Source of the DNA: DALYLB01 sp046154695
GTDB taxonomy: Bacteria > Acidobacteriota > Blastocatellia > RBC074
Length of the DNA stretch: 27,190 nt
Assembly: GCA_046154695.1 (NCBI GenBank)
Contig: JBJXFI010000376.1
Span: forward strand, 1 to 27,190
Direction of reading: 5' to 3'
The number at the start of each line of letters is the position of its first letter. Positions within the stretch are counted from its first letter, which is position 1. Positions 10,995 to 19,589 of this stretch are shown here, piece by piece. Both the position numbers and the translations under genes were made by a program. The notes beneath the pieces are model-generated. The model saw only the letters and a program-made list of their open reading frames with translations. It was not told the DNA's origin and made no database searches.

Positions 10995-13373
10995 ATGAAG
11001 AGAAACAACCTCAATCGCGGCCGCATGCGCTTCATGGTGCGGGGCGTGGTGCAGGGCGTCGGGTTTCGCCCGTTCGTTTACGGGTGCGCGACGCGGCTCG
11101 GCTTGCGGGGGCTCGTCGGCAACGAATCGGGCGGAGTCATCATTGAAGTCGAGGGGTCGAGCGAGGCACTCGACCGATTTCACCGGGAACTGCTCGACTC
11201 GCCGCCGCCGCTGGCGCATCTCGAAGAAGTGACGATCGAGGCGATTCCGGTGACGGGTGAGGCGCGATTCATCATCATCGACAGCGAATCGGGGCCGCGC
11301 GCGCATACGCTGGTCTCCCCGGACATCGCCGTGTGCACGGATTGCCTGCGGGAGCTCTTCGATCCCGCCGACCGGCGGTATCGATATCCATTCATCAACT
11401 GCACGAACTGCGGCCCGCGATTCACGATCACGATCGACATCCCGTATGACCGGGCGCGAACGACCATGGCTGAATTCGGGATGTGCGCGGCGTGTCAAAG
11501 GGAATACGACGACCCGCTCGACCGGCGCTTTCACGCGCAGCCGAACGCCTGTGCGGAATGCGGCCCCCGGATCGAATTCACGGGCGCGGGCGAGCGCCTC
11601 ACCGGCGAGGCCGCGCTCGCCGCCGCGCAGCACTCCCTTCGGGAGGGAGGAATCGTCGCCGTCAAGGGCGTCGGCGGCGTCCACCTCGCGTGTGACGCTC
11701 GAAACGATCAGGCCCTCGAACGGTTGCGGGAGCGAAAAGGGCGCGTTGAAAAACCCTTCGCTGTGATGGCGCGCGATCTTGCGGCCGCCGACCGCTTCGC
11801 CGAAATCGACGAACGGGAACGCGAGCTACTGTGCGGCCGCGAACGTCCCATCGTCCTGCTTCGCAAACGGCCCCGGAGCGGCCTCTCAGACCGGATTGCT
11901 CCGGGCAACAGCCTTATCGGCGTCATGCTGCCCCACGCGCCGCTTCATCACCTGTTGATGAACTCTCCCGGGCGGAATGCGCGGGACCTCGACGTGCTTG
12001 TCATGACATCCGGCAATCTGAGCGATGAGCCCATCGCCAGGGAAAACGACGAGGCCCGGGAAAGGCTGGCGCCGCTCGCGGATGCGTTCCTGCTGCACAA
12101 CCGCGGAATCCACGCGCAATGCGATGATTCCGTCATTCGCGTCTTCGAGGGGCGCGAACTCCCCATTCGCCGTTCTCGTGGATACGCGCCCTTCCCCGTA
12201 AAGCTGCCGTTCGCGCTGCGCCCCACGCTCGCCGTGGGAGGAGAGCTCAAGAGCGCGTTCTGCCTGGTCCGGGACGACCATGCGGTGATGAGCCAGCACA
12301 TCGGCGATATGGGAAATCTCGAAACCCTGCGGGCGTTCGAGAACTCGGTTCGGAATCTGACATCGCTCTTTCGCGTGGAGCCGGAGCTGGTGGCCGCCGA
12401 TAAACATCCCGGGTATCTTTCGACGCGGTGGGCCCGGCATTGGAGCCGTACGCATCGGGCGGCGGCCTCTTCCCTTCCCATGCGATACGTCGAGGTCCAG
12501 CACCATCACGCGCATATCGCCGCGGTCATGGCCGAAAACGGACTTCGCGGAGATGCGCCCGTGCTCGGATTCAGCTTCGACGGAACCGGCTATGGCGACG
12601 ACGGAAGGATCTGGGGCGGCGAGCTGCTGCTGGCCGATTACAGGGGATACCGGCGCCTCGCGCACCTGCGCTATTTTTCCCTTCCCGGCGGAGACGCCGC
12701 GATCAGGCGCCCCTACCGGACGGCGCTTGCGACGCTGTGGGCGGCAGGGATCGATTGGACCGAGGACCTGCCGCCGGTCGCCGCATGCCCCCCGCTCGAA
12801 CGAAAGATTCTCTTGAAACAGCTCGAGGCCGATCTCAACTGCATCCCGACCAGCAGCATGGGGCGCCTATTCGACGCCGTCGCCGCGCTCGCCGGCGTCC
12901 GGCAAACCATCACCTATGAGGCGCAGGCCGCAATCGAATTCGAGGCCCTGGCGGCGCCGGAAGCGGGCGCGTACGCGTTCGAGCTGCTCGAAGGCGCCCC
13001 CGGGCGGCCCCTGCGGGTCGATTTCACGCCGGTCATTCGCGCCGTCGTCGAGGATGTGGGCTGCGGCCTTCCGCCATCGGTCCTCTCGGGCAGATTTCAT
13101 CATGGCGTGTCGGAACTGATCCTCCGGCTGGCGACGATCATGGCGGAACGGGAGGGCGTCCGGCAGGTCGCGCTCAGCGGCGGCGTCTTTCAGAATGCCG
13201 TCCTGCTCGGATTGGCGGCGGCGCGATTGCGCGCGGCGGGCTTCGAGGTCCTGACGCATCGCGTAATCCCTCCGAATGACGGCGGCCTCGCCCTCGGACA
13301 GGCCGTGATCGCCAATTTCGCGCCCCCGCCTGAACGAGGGAGATCGCGAGGAAAACGGGCCCGGTGCCACTGA
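10995..13373 (+). CDS. hypF: Carbamoyltransferase HypF, [NiFe]-hydrogenase maturation
   Basis: The 792-residue product has the full HypF domain order. An acylphosphatase domain comes first (VQGVGFRPFVYG, about 19-30). Then four C-x2-C pairs (Cys114/117, 136/139, 164/167 and 186/189) form the zinc-finger region. Next come a YrdC-like domain (about 205-390, VAVKGVGGVHLACDA) and a Kae1-like carbamoyltransferase domain with HHHAHIAAV and PPNDGGLALGQA. HypF uses carbamoyl phosphate and ATP to carbamoylate HypE, the precursor of the hydrogenase cyanide ligands. The start at 10995 follows GAGAGAG, and Met11 or Met14 are alternatives. No hypA-E or hydrogenase gene lies in the window, so it is an orphan here. 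Length and motifs look intact. Confidence 0.96.
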   Translation: MKRNNLNRGRMRFMVRGVVQGVGFRPFVYGCATRLGLRGLVGNESGGVIIEVEGSSEALDRFHRELLDSPPPLAHLEEVTIEAIPVTGEARFIIIDSESGPRAHTLVSPDIAVCTDCLRELFDPADRRYRYPFINCTNCGPRFTITIDIPYDRARTTMAEFGMCAACQREYDDPLDRRFHAQPNACAECGPRIEFTGAGERLTGEAALAAAQHSLREGGIVAVKGVGGVHLACDARNDQALERLRERKGRVEKPFAVMARDLAAADRFAEIDERERELLCGRERPIVLLRKRPRSGLSDRIAPGNSLIGVMLPHAPLHHLLMNSPGRNARDLDVLVMTSGNLSDEPIARENDEARERLAPLADAFLLHNRGIHAQCDDSVIRVFEGRELPIRRSRGYAPFPVKLPFALRPTLAVGGELKSAFCLVRDDHAVMSQHIGDMGNLETLRAFENSVRNLTSLFRVEPELVAADKHPGYLSTRWARHWSRTHRAAASSLPMRYVEVQHHHAHIAAVMAENGLRGDAPVLGFSFDGTGYGDDGRIWGGELLLADYRGYRRLAHLRYFSLPGGDAAIRRPYRTALATLWAAGIDWTEDLPPVAACPPLERKILLKQLEADLNCIPTSSMGRLFDAVAALAGVRQTITYEAQAAIEFEALAAPEAGAYAFELLEGAPGRPLRVDFTPVIRAVVEDVGCGLPPSVLSGRFHHGVSELILRLATIMAEREGVRQVALSGGVFQNAVLLGLAAARLRAAGFEVLTHRVIPPNDGGLALGQAVIANFAPPPERGRSRGKRARCH

Positions 13374-13493
13374 AATGCGGCCGCGGCGTGCCCTCCCGAT
13401 CGAGGGCCGCCCAAATCAGATGTAACCCCTTGCGCTCCGCGGCCGTCTTTCCATCTATACGAAGGAACACGTCATCAAAAAATTGTTAGGAAT

Positions 13494-13515
13494 GACCGGC
13501 TTCGCGGAGCCGGTC
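13494..13515. repeat. Perfect hairpin upstream of macA-like gene
   Basis: GACCGGCT (13494-13501) pairs perfectly with AGCCGGTC (13508-13515) around TCGCGG. No T-run follows on either strand. It lies in the leader of the efflux adaptor, just before its AGAGGAGGA ribosome-binding site, and could shape the leader RNA or be another dispersed palindrome. Confidence 0.5.
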
Positions 13516-13538
13516 TTCGACAGAGGAGGAATTGCTGG

Positions 13539-15206
13539 ATGAACTTATCACTGGGACGAGGAAAGAAGATTCTGCCGATCATCGCCGTTGTCGCGGCGGC
13601 GGCCGGCGGGGCGGGATACTATTTCTGGGGAAGCGGCGCGAAGGCGGAGGAATATGTCACCGCCAAAATCGATCGGGGCAATCTGCGAAATACGGTGAGC
13701 GCCACCGGGACGCTGCAGGCGGTCACGACGGTACAGGTCGGCAGCCAGGTCTCCGGGATCATCTCGGCGCTCTATGTGGATTTCAACTCGAATGTGAAGA
13801 AGGGGCAGCTCGTCGCCCAGCTCGATCCGTCGATCTTTAAAGCGCAGGTGGAGCAGCAGCGGGCCAACGTGGAGCAGGCGCGCGCGAATCTCGCCGACGC
13901 GCAGGCGCGGCTGGTCTCCGCGGAGGTCGCGATCGAGAACCAGCGCGCGGGCGTTTCGAGTGCCGTCGCAAACCTCGAAGCGACCAAGGCGCAGCGCGAT
14001 GACGCCAAATCGAACCTGCAGCGGCAGGAATCGCTCTCGACGAGCGGCATCGTCAATCAGCGCGATCTGGATATCGCCCGCACGAGCTATCAAGCGGCCG
14101 AAGCCCGATACAATCAGGCAAACGCGCAACTCGCACAGGCGCGCGCAACCGAACAGCAGGCCGCCCGCGCCGGGATCGCACAGGCCCAGGCCGCCATCAA
14201 GCAGGCCCAGGCACAGATACAGCAGACCAGCGCCACGCTTCGCCTCGCGGAGGTCAACCTCAGCCACACGACGATTCATTCGCCCATCGACGGCGTGGTC
14301 GTCTCCCGCAACGTCGATGTGGGGCAGACCGTCGCCGCCAGCCTGCAGGCGCCCACGCTCTTCACCATCGCCAACGACCTGACCCAGATGCAGGTCATCG
14401 CCAATATCGATCAGGCCGACATCGGCGTCATCAATTCCAATAATCGCATCGGCTTCACCGTCGACGCCTTTCCCGGGCAATCGTTCAGCGGAAGAATCAG
14501 CCAGATTCGGCTCAATCCCCAGAACGTGCAAAATGTCGTCACCTACAATGTCGTGATCGATGTCGAAAATCCCGAGCTCAAACTCAAGCCCGGGATGACG
14601 GCCAACCTGACCGTGACGATCGCCGAACGCAACGATGCGCTGAAGATTCCGAACGCCGCCCTGCGCTTCCGCCCCGCCGACATCACCCAGGAGAAGCTCC
14701 GGGAGATGATGCGCGGCGACCGGCCCGAACAACCCGAACAGCCTCCCGCGCAAACCGCGGACGCCGGCCAGAAAAAGCCCGGTGAACAGGCCGCCCCCGG
14801 CGATCGCAGGAAACGCGGTGAGCAGGCCGCCGGCGCCGACCGGAAGAAGCCCGGCGAGCAGGCCGCTCCCGGCGATCGCAGAAAGCCCGGCGAACAATCC
14901 GCGACAGGCGAACGCCGCCGGGAGAGCGGCGCCGTCAATGGATCGCCTTCCTCCGCCCCCATTCAGGGACAGCGCCGCATCGTCTGGGTTCTTGGCCCCG
15001 ATAAAAAACCCCAGATGCGAAGAATCCGTCTCGGCATCACCGACGGCGTCCACAGCGAGATCACCGAAGGCGAGCTGAAGGAAGGCGACTCCGTCATTGT
15101 TGCCCAGAACATCAGCAGCGATGCCCGTCCCACCACCAGTCGCCCGCCGGGCTTCGGCGGCGCGCCGGGCGGACCGGGCGGCGGCGGCGGCGGTAGACCG
15201 CGATAA
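13539..15206 (+). CDS. MacA-type periplasmic adaptor of an ABC efflux/secretion system
   Basis: The 555-residue product has an N-terminal membrane anchor (about 10-30, LPIIAVVAAAAGGAGYYFWG). AGAGGAGGA precedes the ATG. A lipoyl/barrel-sandwich half (TVQVGSQVSGIISALYVDFNSNVKKGQLVAQLD) is followed by a long Gln/Ala-rich coiled-coil hairpin (about 100-240). The second lipoyl half and beta-barrel follow (HTTIHSPIDGVVVSRNVDVGQTV). Family knowledge: such adaptors bridge an inner-membrane ABC pump to an outer-membrane channel. No TolC-like gene is in view. Oddly, a basic, low-complexity insert of four 12-residue repeats (about 413-460) interrupts the C-terminal region. The last 30 residues are Gly/Pro-rich. 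ATPase and permease genes follow on the same strand. Confidence 0.92.
   Translation: MNLSLGRGKKILPIIAVVAAAAGGAGYYFWGSGAKAEEYVTAKIDRGNLRNTVSATGTLQAVTTVQVGSQVSGIISALYVDFNSNVKKGQLVAQLDPSIFKAQVEQQRANVEQARANLADAQARLVSAEVAIENQRAGVSSAVANLEATKAQRDDAKSNLQRQESLSTSGIVNQRDLDIARTSYQAAEARYNQANAQLAQARATEQQAARAGIAQAQAAIKQAQAQIQQTSATLRLAEVNLSHTTIHSPIDGVVVSRNVDVGQTVAASLQAPTLFTIANDLTQMQVIANIDQADIGVINSNNRIGFTVDAFPGQSFSGRISQIRLNPQNVQNVVTYNVVIDVENPELKLKPGMTANLTVTIAERNDALKIPNAALRFRPADITQEKLREMMRGDRPEQPEQPPAQTADAGQKKPGEQAAPGDRRKRGEQAAGADRKKPGEQAAPGDRRKPGEQSATGERRRESGAVNGSPSSAPIQGQRRIVWVLGPDKKPQMRRIRLGITDGVHSEITEGELKEGDSVIVAQNISSDARPTTSRPPGFGGAPGGPGGGGGGRPR
14775..14918 (+). repeat. Four in-frame 36-bp tandem repeats inside the MacA-like gene
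   Basis: Four consecutive 36-bp units encode variants of KPGEQAAPGDRR (units 1 and 3 identical at protein level, units 2 and 4 diverged). The unit length keeps the frame. The resulting segment is charged and probably disordered. Such repeats can change copy number by slippage. Confidence 0.9.
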
Positions 15207-15237
15207 TCATTGAGAATTAATCGTTGATCGTTGAGAA

Positions 15238-15279
15238 TTGATCGTCGATGGCGAGGGATCTCTCCTCATCGACGATCAA
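15238..15279. repeat. Inverted repeat 1 in the macA-macB spacer
   Basis: TTGATCGTCGATG (15238-15250) is exactly complementary to CATCGACGATCAA (15267-15279), with a 16-nt loop. A further TTGATCGTTGA just upstream (from about 15224) can pair with the extended right side (TCAACGATCAA, ending about 15286), so alternative longer pairings exist. Confidence 0.75.
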
Positions 15280-15320
15280 CGATCAACTTTTATTATCGCG
15301 GTTTCACCTGCATGCTGGAA

Positions 15321-15399
15321 CCACGAAAATACGAAGATCGCGAAGAAAGGCAGGAAGAAGAGAGGAAAATCTCCCTTCGTGCTCTTCGTATTTTCGTGG
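15321..15399. repeat. Inverted repeat 2 in the macA-macB spacer
   Basis: CCACGAAAATACGAAGA (15321-15337) is a perfect 17-bp inverted repeat of TCTTCGTATTTTCGTGG (15383-15399), separated by 45 nt. This style of CCACGAA...TTCGTGG element is typical of dispersed intergenic palindromes. A related CACGAAGGAACACGAA stretch occurs near 10618-10635. Confidence 0.8.
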
Positions 15400-15442
15400 G
15401 TTGATCCAGACTTTTCCATTCCAACAACCGACAACCGTAAAA

Positions 15443-16267
15443 ATGGTCGAATCTACTACAATAGCAACGAATGTGGCCGAAACAACCAAGGCCGGCGCCG
15501 TGGATGCCCCCGTCGTCATCGAGCTGGATCATATTCACAAGGTCTACCATATGGGGGATGTCGAGGTGCACGCGCTGCGGGGCGTCACGCTCAAGGTTCG
15601 CCAGGGCGAGTTCGTCGCGATCATGGGTGCGTCCGGATCGGGCAAATCCACGACGATGAACATCATCGGCTGTCTGGACCGGCCGACCAAGGGTCACTAT
15701 TTCCTTGATGGGCAGGACGTCTCGAAATTCTCCAAGGACGACCGCGCCGACATCCGCAATAACAAAATCGGATTCGTTTTTCAGGGATTCAATCTGCTCT
15801 CGCGAACCTCGGCGATCGAGAATGTGGAACTGCCGATGCTCTACGCCGGCCTTCCAGCGGCGGAACGGCATGAACGATCGATGGCGGCATTGGCGGCCGT
15901 CGGGCTGGCGGGGCGCGAACAGAGTCATCCGAACCAGCTTTCGGGCGGGCAGCAGCAGCGCGTTGCCATCGCCCGCGCTCTGGTTAATCAACCATCCCTG
16001 ATCCTGGCGGACGAGCCGACGGGAAATCTCGATTCGCGCACGTCCGTCGAGGTGATGGAGATCTTCCAGCGGCTCAATCGCGAACAGGGGATCACGCTCG
16101 TGCTGGTCACGCACGAGCACGACATCGCCGAATACGCCAGGCGGGTGATCCTCTTCAAGGACGGGAAGATCAATCGTGACTATCCGATCCAGGAGCGCCG
16201 CGACGCGGCGGAAGAACTGAAGCACTGGCCGGTAAGCCAGGATGACGACGAGGACGACGACTCATGA
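15443..16267 (+). CDS. ABC transporter ATP-binding protein, MacB/LolD type
   Basis: The 274-residue product has a complete nucleotide-binding domain: Walker A GASGSGKST (62-70), Q-loop FVFQGFN (111-117), signature LSGGQQQR (166-173), Walker B LILADEP (186-192) and H-loop VTHEHD (His224). I chose the ATG at 15443, since the longer frame back to 15248 runs through the intergenic inverted repeats. No strong Shine-Dalgarno site is visible before 15443, which is unusual for this locus. The tail is very acidic (DDDEDDDS). It powers the permease encoded next, with which it overlaps by an ATGA, so ATPase and permease are separate chains here rather than fused as in classical MacB. Confidence 0.94.
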   Translation: MVESTTIATNVAETTKAGAVDAPVVIELDHIHKVYHMGDVEVHALRGVTLKVRQGEFVAIMGASGSGKSTTMNIIGCLDRPTKGHYFLDGQDVSKFSKDDRADIRNNKIGFVFQGFNLLSRTSAIENVELPMLYAGLPAAERHERSMAALAAVGLAGREQSHPNQLSGGQQQRVAIARALVNQPSLILADEPTGNLDSRTSVEVMEIFQRLNREQGITLVLVTHEHDIAEYARRVILFKDGKINRDYPIQERRDAAEELKHWPVSQDDDEDDDS

Positions 16268-17487
16268 ACTTTCTAATGACCTTCCGTGTAGCCTATCGCG
16301 CACTGGCGCGCAACAAGATGCGATCCGCATTGACGATGCTCGGGATCATCATCGGGGTGGCCTCGGTGATCGCCATGGTCAGCGTCGGACAGGGCGCGCA
16401 GGCTTCGATTCAGGACCAGATCTCCAGCATGGGAACCAATATGCTGATGGTCGGCGCGGGCTCGATGAATACGGGCGGGGTGCGAAGCGGGACCGGCGCG
16501 ACAAGCACCAACACCTTCTCCGTAGAGGATATCGAGGCGATCAAACGGGAATGTCCCAGCGTCGCGCTGGCTTCTCCCTCGGTGCGCGCGGGCGCGCAGA
16601 TCGTTTTCGGCAATCAGAACTGGAACACGAGCATTCAAGGGGTCAACGAGGACATCCCGAAGATCCGCAAATGGAACATCCAGAGCGGCGAGTTCATCTC
16701 GGACGGCGACGTTCGCACGGCCGCCCGCGTCGCGGTGCTCGGACAAACCATCGTCGACAATCTTTTTCCGGGGATCGATCCCGTCGGCCAGATGATTCGC
16801 GTTCGCGAACTTCCCTTCCGCGTGATCGGCGTGATGGCGAAGCGCGGCCAGGATTCCGGCGGACGTGACCAGGACGACGTCGTCTTCTCTCCGTATTCGA
16901 CCGTCCAGAAAAAACTGCTCTCGATCACCCATATTCAGTTCTCCTATATCTCCGCCGTTTCGCCCGCCGCGACCTACACCGCGGAATTGCAGATCGCCGA
17001 GCTGCTTCGCCAGCGGCACAAACTCGGCCCAAACCAGGAGAACGACTTCTGGGTGCGCAACATGACCGATGTCGCCGAGACCGCGGACGAGACCAATCGG
17101 ATTATGACCATGCTGCTTGCAAGCATCGCCAGCGTCTCGCTGCTCGTCGGCGGAATCGGGATTATGAACATCATGCTCGTCTCGGTGACGGAGCGAACGA
17201 GGGAGATCGGTATCCGCATGGCGATCGGCGCTCGCTCCTCGGCCGTGCGAACGCAATTCCTGATCGAATCGATCGTGCTCAGCGTCACGGGCGGCATGCT
17301 CGGCATCCTCATCGGGGTGCTGGTCTCCGTGCTTATCCCGAAGGCGCTCGGATGGCCGACGCTGGTCTCTGTCTACTCGATCATCGGATCGGTGCTCTTC
17401 TCCGCCGCCGTCGGAATCTTCTTCGGATATTACCCGGCGCGTAAAGCCGCGGCCCTCGATCCCATCGATGCGCTGCGGTACGAATAG
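16264..17487 (+). CDS. ABC transporter permease, MacB type
   Basis: The 407-residue product has the usual MacB permease layout. There is one N-terminal membrane helix (about 20-45, ALTMLGIIIGVASVIAMVSVGQG) and a large periplasmic domain (about 50-270). Three C-terminal helices follow (about 280-400), including LLVGGIGIMNIMLVSVTERTREIGIRMAIG. It ends with the family-typical PARKAAALDPIDALRYE. The start overlaps the ATPase stop (ATGA), implying translational coupling. With the upstream adaptor it should form a tripartite exporter for a drug, lipid or peptide. The substrate cannot be told. Confidence 0.94.
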   Translation: MNFLMTFRVAYRALARNKMRSALTMLGIIIGVASVIAMVSVGQGAQASIQDQISSMGTNMLMVGAGSMNTGGVRSGTGATSTNTFSVEDIEAIKRECPSVALASPSVRAGAQIVFGNQNWNTSIQGVNEDIPKIRKWNIQSGEFISDGDVRTAARVAVLGQTIVDNLFPGIDPVGQMIRVRELPFRVIGVMAKRGQDSGGRDQDDVVFSPYSTVQKKLLSITHIQFSYISAVSPAATYTAELQIAELLRQRHKLGPNQENDFWVRNMTDVAETADETNRIMTMLLASIASVSLLVGGIGIMNIMLVSVTERTREIGIRMAIGARSSAVRTQFLIESIVLSVTGGMLGILIGVLVSVLIPKALGWPTLVSVYSIIGSVLFSAAVGIFFGYYPARKAAALDPIDALRYE

Positions 17488-17551
17488 TCTCAATTCGAGA
17501 GGGGCGGGGACGAGGGGAGTGGAGTCGAGACGAACAAGACGGCCCGTCTCA

Positions 17552-18196
17552 TCATTGGCGGGCGTCCAGGCGGGCGAGAACCTGGGAAACGAGCAGTTCG
17601 GCCTCTGCCTGCCTGCCGGTCTGGAGCAGCGTGAGGACCTCCGATTCGAGGAAGGCGTTGATCAGATCGCGGCGTTCGTTGTATCCCACGCCGCGGGCTT
17701 TCAATTCCTCGCGCAGCTTCGCGGCCAGCCTCAACAGGTCGCCATACTCTTCGCCGATGGCTTCGGCGATGCGGCGTTTGACCAGTTGCGCGACGGAGGG
17801 GCTGCCTCCGCCGGTCGAAATGCTGATCTGCAGCTCGCCGCGGACCACGAGGGCCGGCGTGATGAAGTTGCAGAGCGCCGGTTGATCGACGACATTGCAG
17901 AGCAGACCGCACGCGGTGGCCAGACGGTGAACCTCCCGGTTGACCGCCTGATCGTCGGTCGCGGAGATCACCAGCAGAACGCCGAGCAGATCGTTCTCCG
18001 CGAACGCTCCCGCGCGATGGCGAATGGCTCCCTCCTCGACCAGCGACTCCAGGCGCGGGGTCAGCGTCGGGCTGACCAGGAAAATTTTCGCCCCCGCCTC
18101 CCGCAACTGCTCCGCCTTGCCTTCCGCGATCGCGCCTCCCCCGACGACCAATACCGGCTGATCCTTCAAATCCAGATGAATCGGGTAATAACGCAT
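17552..18196 (-). CDS. Precorrin-2 dehydrogenase / sirohydrochlorin ferrochelatase (SirC/CysG N-terminal type)
   Basis: The 214-residue product matches the N-terminal module of siroheme synthase. It opens with an NAD-binding VLVVGGGAIAEGKAEQL (15-31). The catalytic-type Asp lies in NVVDQPALCNFITPA (Asp104, the same position as in CysG), followed by ISTGGGSPSVAQLVKRRI. The reaction is NAD-dependent oxidation of precorrin-2 to sirohydrochlorin, and possibly iron insertion to give siroheme. At this length it could be a bifunctional Met8-like enzyme or dehydrogenase only. It starts 10 bp after the methyltransferase stop and forms an operon with it. It converges on the MacB permease. No sulfite or nitrite reductase is in view. 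Confidence 0.93.
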   Translation of the reverse strand: MRYYPIHLDLKDQPVLVVGGGAIAEGKAEQLREAGAKIFLVSPTLTPRLESLVEEGAIRHRAGAFAENDLLGVLLVISATDDQAVNREVHRLATACGLLCNVVDQPALCNFITPALVVRGELQISISTGGGSPSVAQLVKRRIAEAIGEEYGDLLRLAAKLREELKARGVGYNERRDLINAFLESEVLTLLQTGRQAEAELLVSQVLARLDARQ

Positions 18197-18206
18197 GAGT
18201 GGCGTC

Positions 18207-19025
18207 TCAGGCCGCCTGTCGCGCGCACGCGGGCAGGTGAGTCGCGAACCAGTTCAACCGGTCGCGCAGCCGCACGACCTCGCCGACGACGATGAGCGCG
18301 GGAGGTTGTACATCTTCCGCGGCGATGATCGCCGCGATGTTCCGCAGGTCGCCGACATACACCTCCTGCTCGTCATAGGTTCCCCATCGGATGACCGCGA
18401 CGGGCGTTCCCGGGTCGCGCCCCTGCTCGCAAAGCTCTCGGGCCATCTCGGCGATGCGCGATACCCCCATGAAAATAACGAGCGTGTCGGCCCCGTTCCC
18501 GGGCGCGGGCGCGCCGGACGCGGGCTTCGCCGGATCCTCGTGCGCGGTGATGAAGGCGACCGAACGGCTCAATCCCCGGTGCGTGATGGGGATTCCGGCA
18601 TACGCCGCCGCCGCGATCCCGGAAGAGACGCCGGGGACCACCTCCCACGAAATGCCCGCCTCGGCGAGCGCAAGCGCCTCTTCCCCGCCGCGCCCGAAGA
18701 CGAATGGATCGCCTCCCTTCAGGCGCACAATCAGGCCGTGCTCGCCGGCCTTGGCGATCAACAGCCGGTTGATCTCCTCCTGCGAGATGCATCGCCGCCC
18801 GCCCTGCTTTCCTGCGTAGAGCAATTCCGCCTTCGGCCGCGCGATCCGCAGAATCTCCGGGTTCACCAGATAATCGTAGATGACGCAATCCGCCTCCGCC
18901 AGCAGATCGCGCGCCTTGACCGTCAACAGCCCCGGATCTCCCGGCCCCGCGCCAACCAGATAAACGCGGCCCGCCCGCTTGCCGGATGGGCCCCCCTCCC
19001 TCTCCGCCGGCTCAACGAACTTCAT
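18207..19025 (-). CDS. cobA: Uroporphyrinogen-III C-methyltransferase (SUMT)
   Basis: The 272-residue product carries the SUMT motifs: VYLVGAGPGDPGLLT (about 21-35), RLKGGDPFVFGRGGEE, VVPGVSSGIAAAAYAGIPITHRG and SVAFITAH. It transfers two methyl groups from S-adenosylmethionine to uroporphyrinogen III, giving precorrin-2 for siroheme or B12. The ATG at 19025 follows GGGAGGGAG with a 7-nt spacing. The frame is open to 19193, but that part is Arg/Ser-rich and overlaps a possible small ORF. Together with the downstream dehydrogenase it supplies the functions that CysG carries in one chain. Confidence 0.95.
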   Translation of the reverse strand: MKFVEPAEREGGPSGKRAGRVYLVGAGPGDPGLLTVKARDLLAEADCVIYDYLVNPEILRIARPKAELLYAGKQGGRRCISQEEINRLLIAKAGEHGLIVRLKGGDPFVFGRGGEEALALAEAGISWEVVPGVSSGIAAAAYAGIPITHRGLSRSVAFITAHEDPAKPASGAPAPGNGADTLVIFMGVSRIAEMARELCEQGRDPGTPVAVIRWGTYDEQEVYVGDLRNIAAIIAAEDVQPPALIVVGEVVRLRDRLNWFATHLPACARQAA

Positions 19026-19227
19026 TCGAAAACTCCCTCCCCACACCGCGCTTCCGAAGCAGCGGTTCCGCGGCCGGGCGAGGCTCGCCTCCCGGACGCG
19101 GCCGCCGGCGTCCCGACGCCCCGGTCTTCTTCTGCTGCTGCTGCTCTTCTTTCTCCAACGGGGTGCACAGCATCCCATCCCACGTGATCTCAAACCGCCA
19201 GTCTTTCGTCTCGATCTTCAAGCTCAT
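19012..19227 (-). CDS. Possible small protein upstream of cobA
   Basis: This 71-residue ORF starts at an ATG preceded by CGGAGA and overlaps the cobA start by 14 nt, which would allow translational coupling. The first half (MSLKIETKDWRFEITWDGML) looks protein-like. The second half is low complexity (Glu/Gln/Lys, then Arg/Pro-rich), and the QQQQ run comes from a GCT/CTG trinucleotide tract at about 19133-19145. I do not recognise a family. The frame is also open upstream, to 19422, but that stretch is Arg-rich and unlikely to be coding. It could be a real small regulator or simply leader sequence. Confidence 0.4.
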   Translation of the reverse strand: MSLKIETKDWRFEITWDGMLCTPLEKEEQQQQKKTGASGRRRPRPGGEPRPAAEPLLRKRGVGREFSNEVR

Positions 19228-19589
19228 GATGTTGTCTCCGCTCGGTGTGCTCACCGGTTCGCCGCGCGCCCTCTCGCCGGACGCGACGCAGAATTTTATG
19301 AATCCGAGCCTGCCTTCCCGCTCCCGCGAAATGCGCATCCGTCTCCGCGCGCTCCACGACCGCATTCGCAAACCGAACGCCTCAAGGAGATGCGCCTCGA
19401 AAACCCGCCGAAACTCCGGCAATGCGGGAAGTCATTCGCGGCCGCGTGCAAAATCACCGCGAAGGCTCTTTAACGATACTTTGAATTGGATGATTGATTG
19501 GGCGTGAGAGCCCCGAACCGGACTAACAACAACAACAGCAGCAACAACAGTGGGAAATGGTGGAGGGAACGATCAGGAGGGTGGAATGG

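Noticed and set aside
13548..15053. Long minus-strand frame opposite the MacA-like gene
   Set aside because: Low-complexity Gly/Leu/Arg-rich shadow of the coding strand; the plus strand has a complete adaptor architecture.
17527..17550. GAGACG...CGTCTC hairpin between the MacB permease and SirC-like gene as a terminator
   Set aside because: Only a 6-bp stem with a 12-nt loop and no T-run on either strand.
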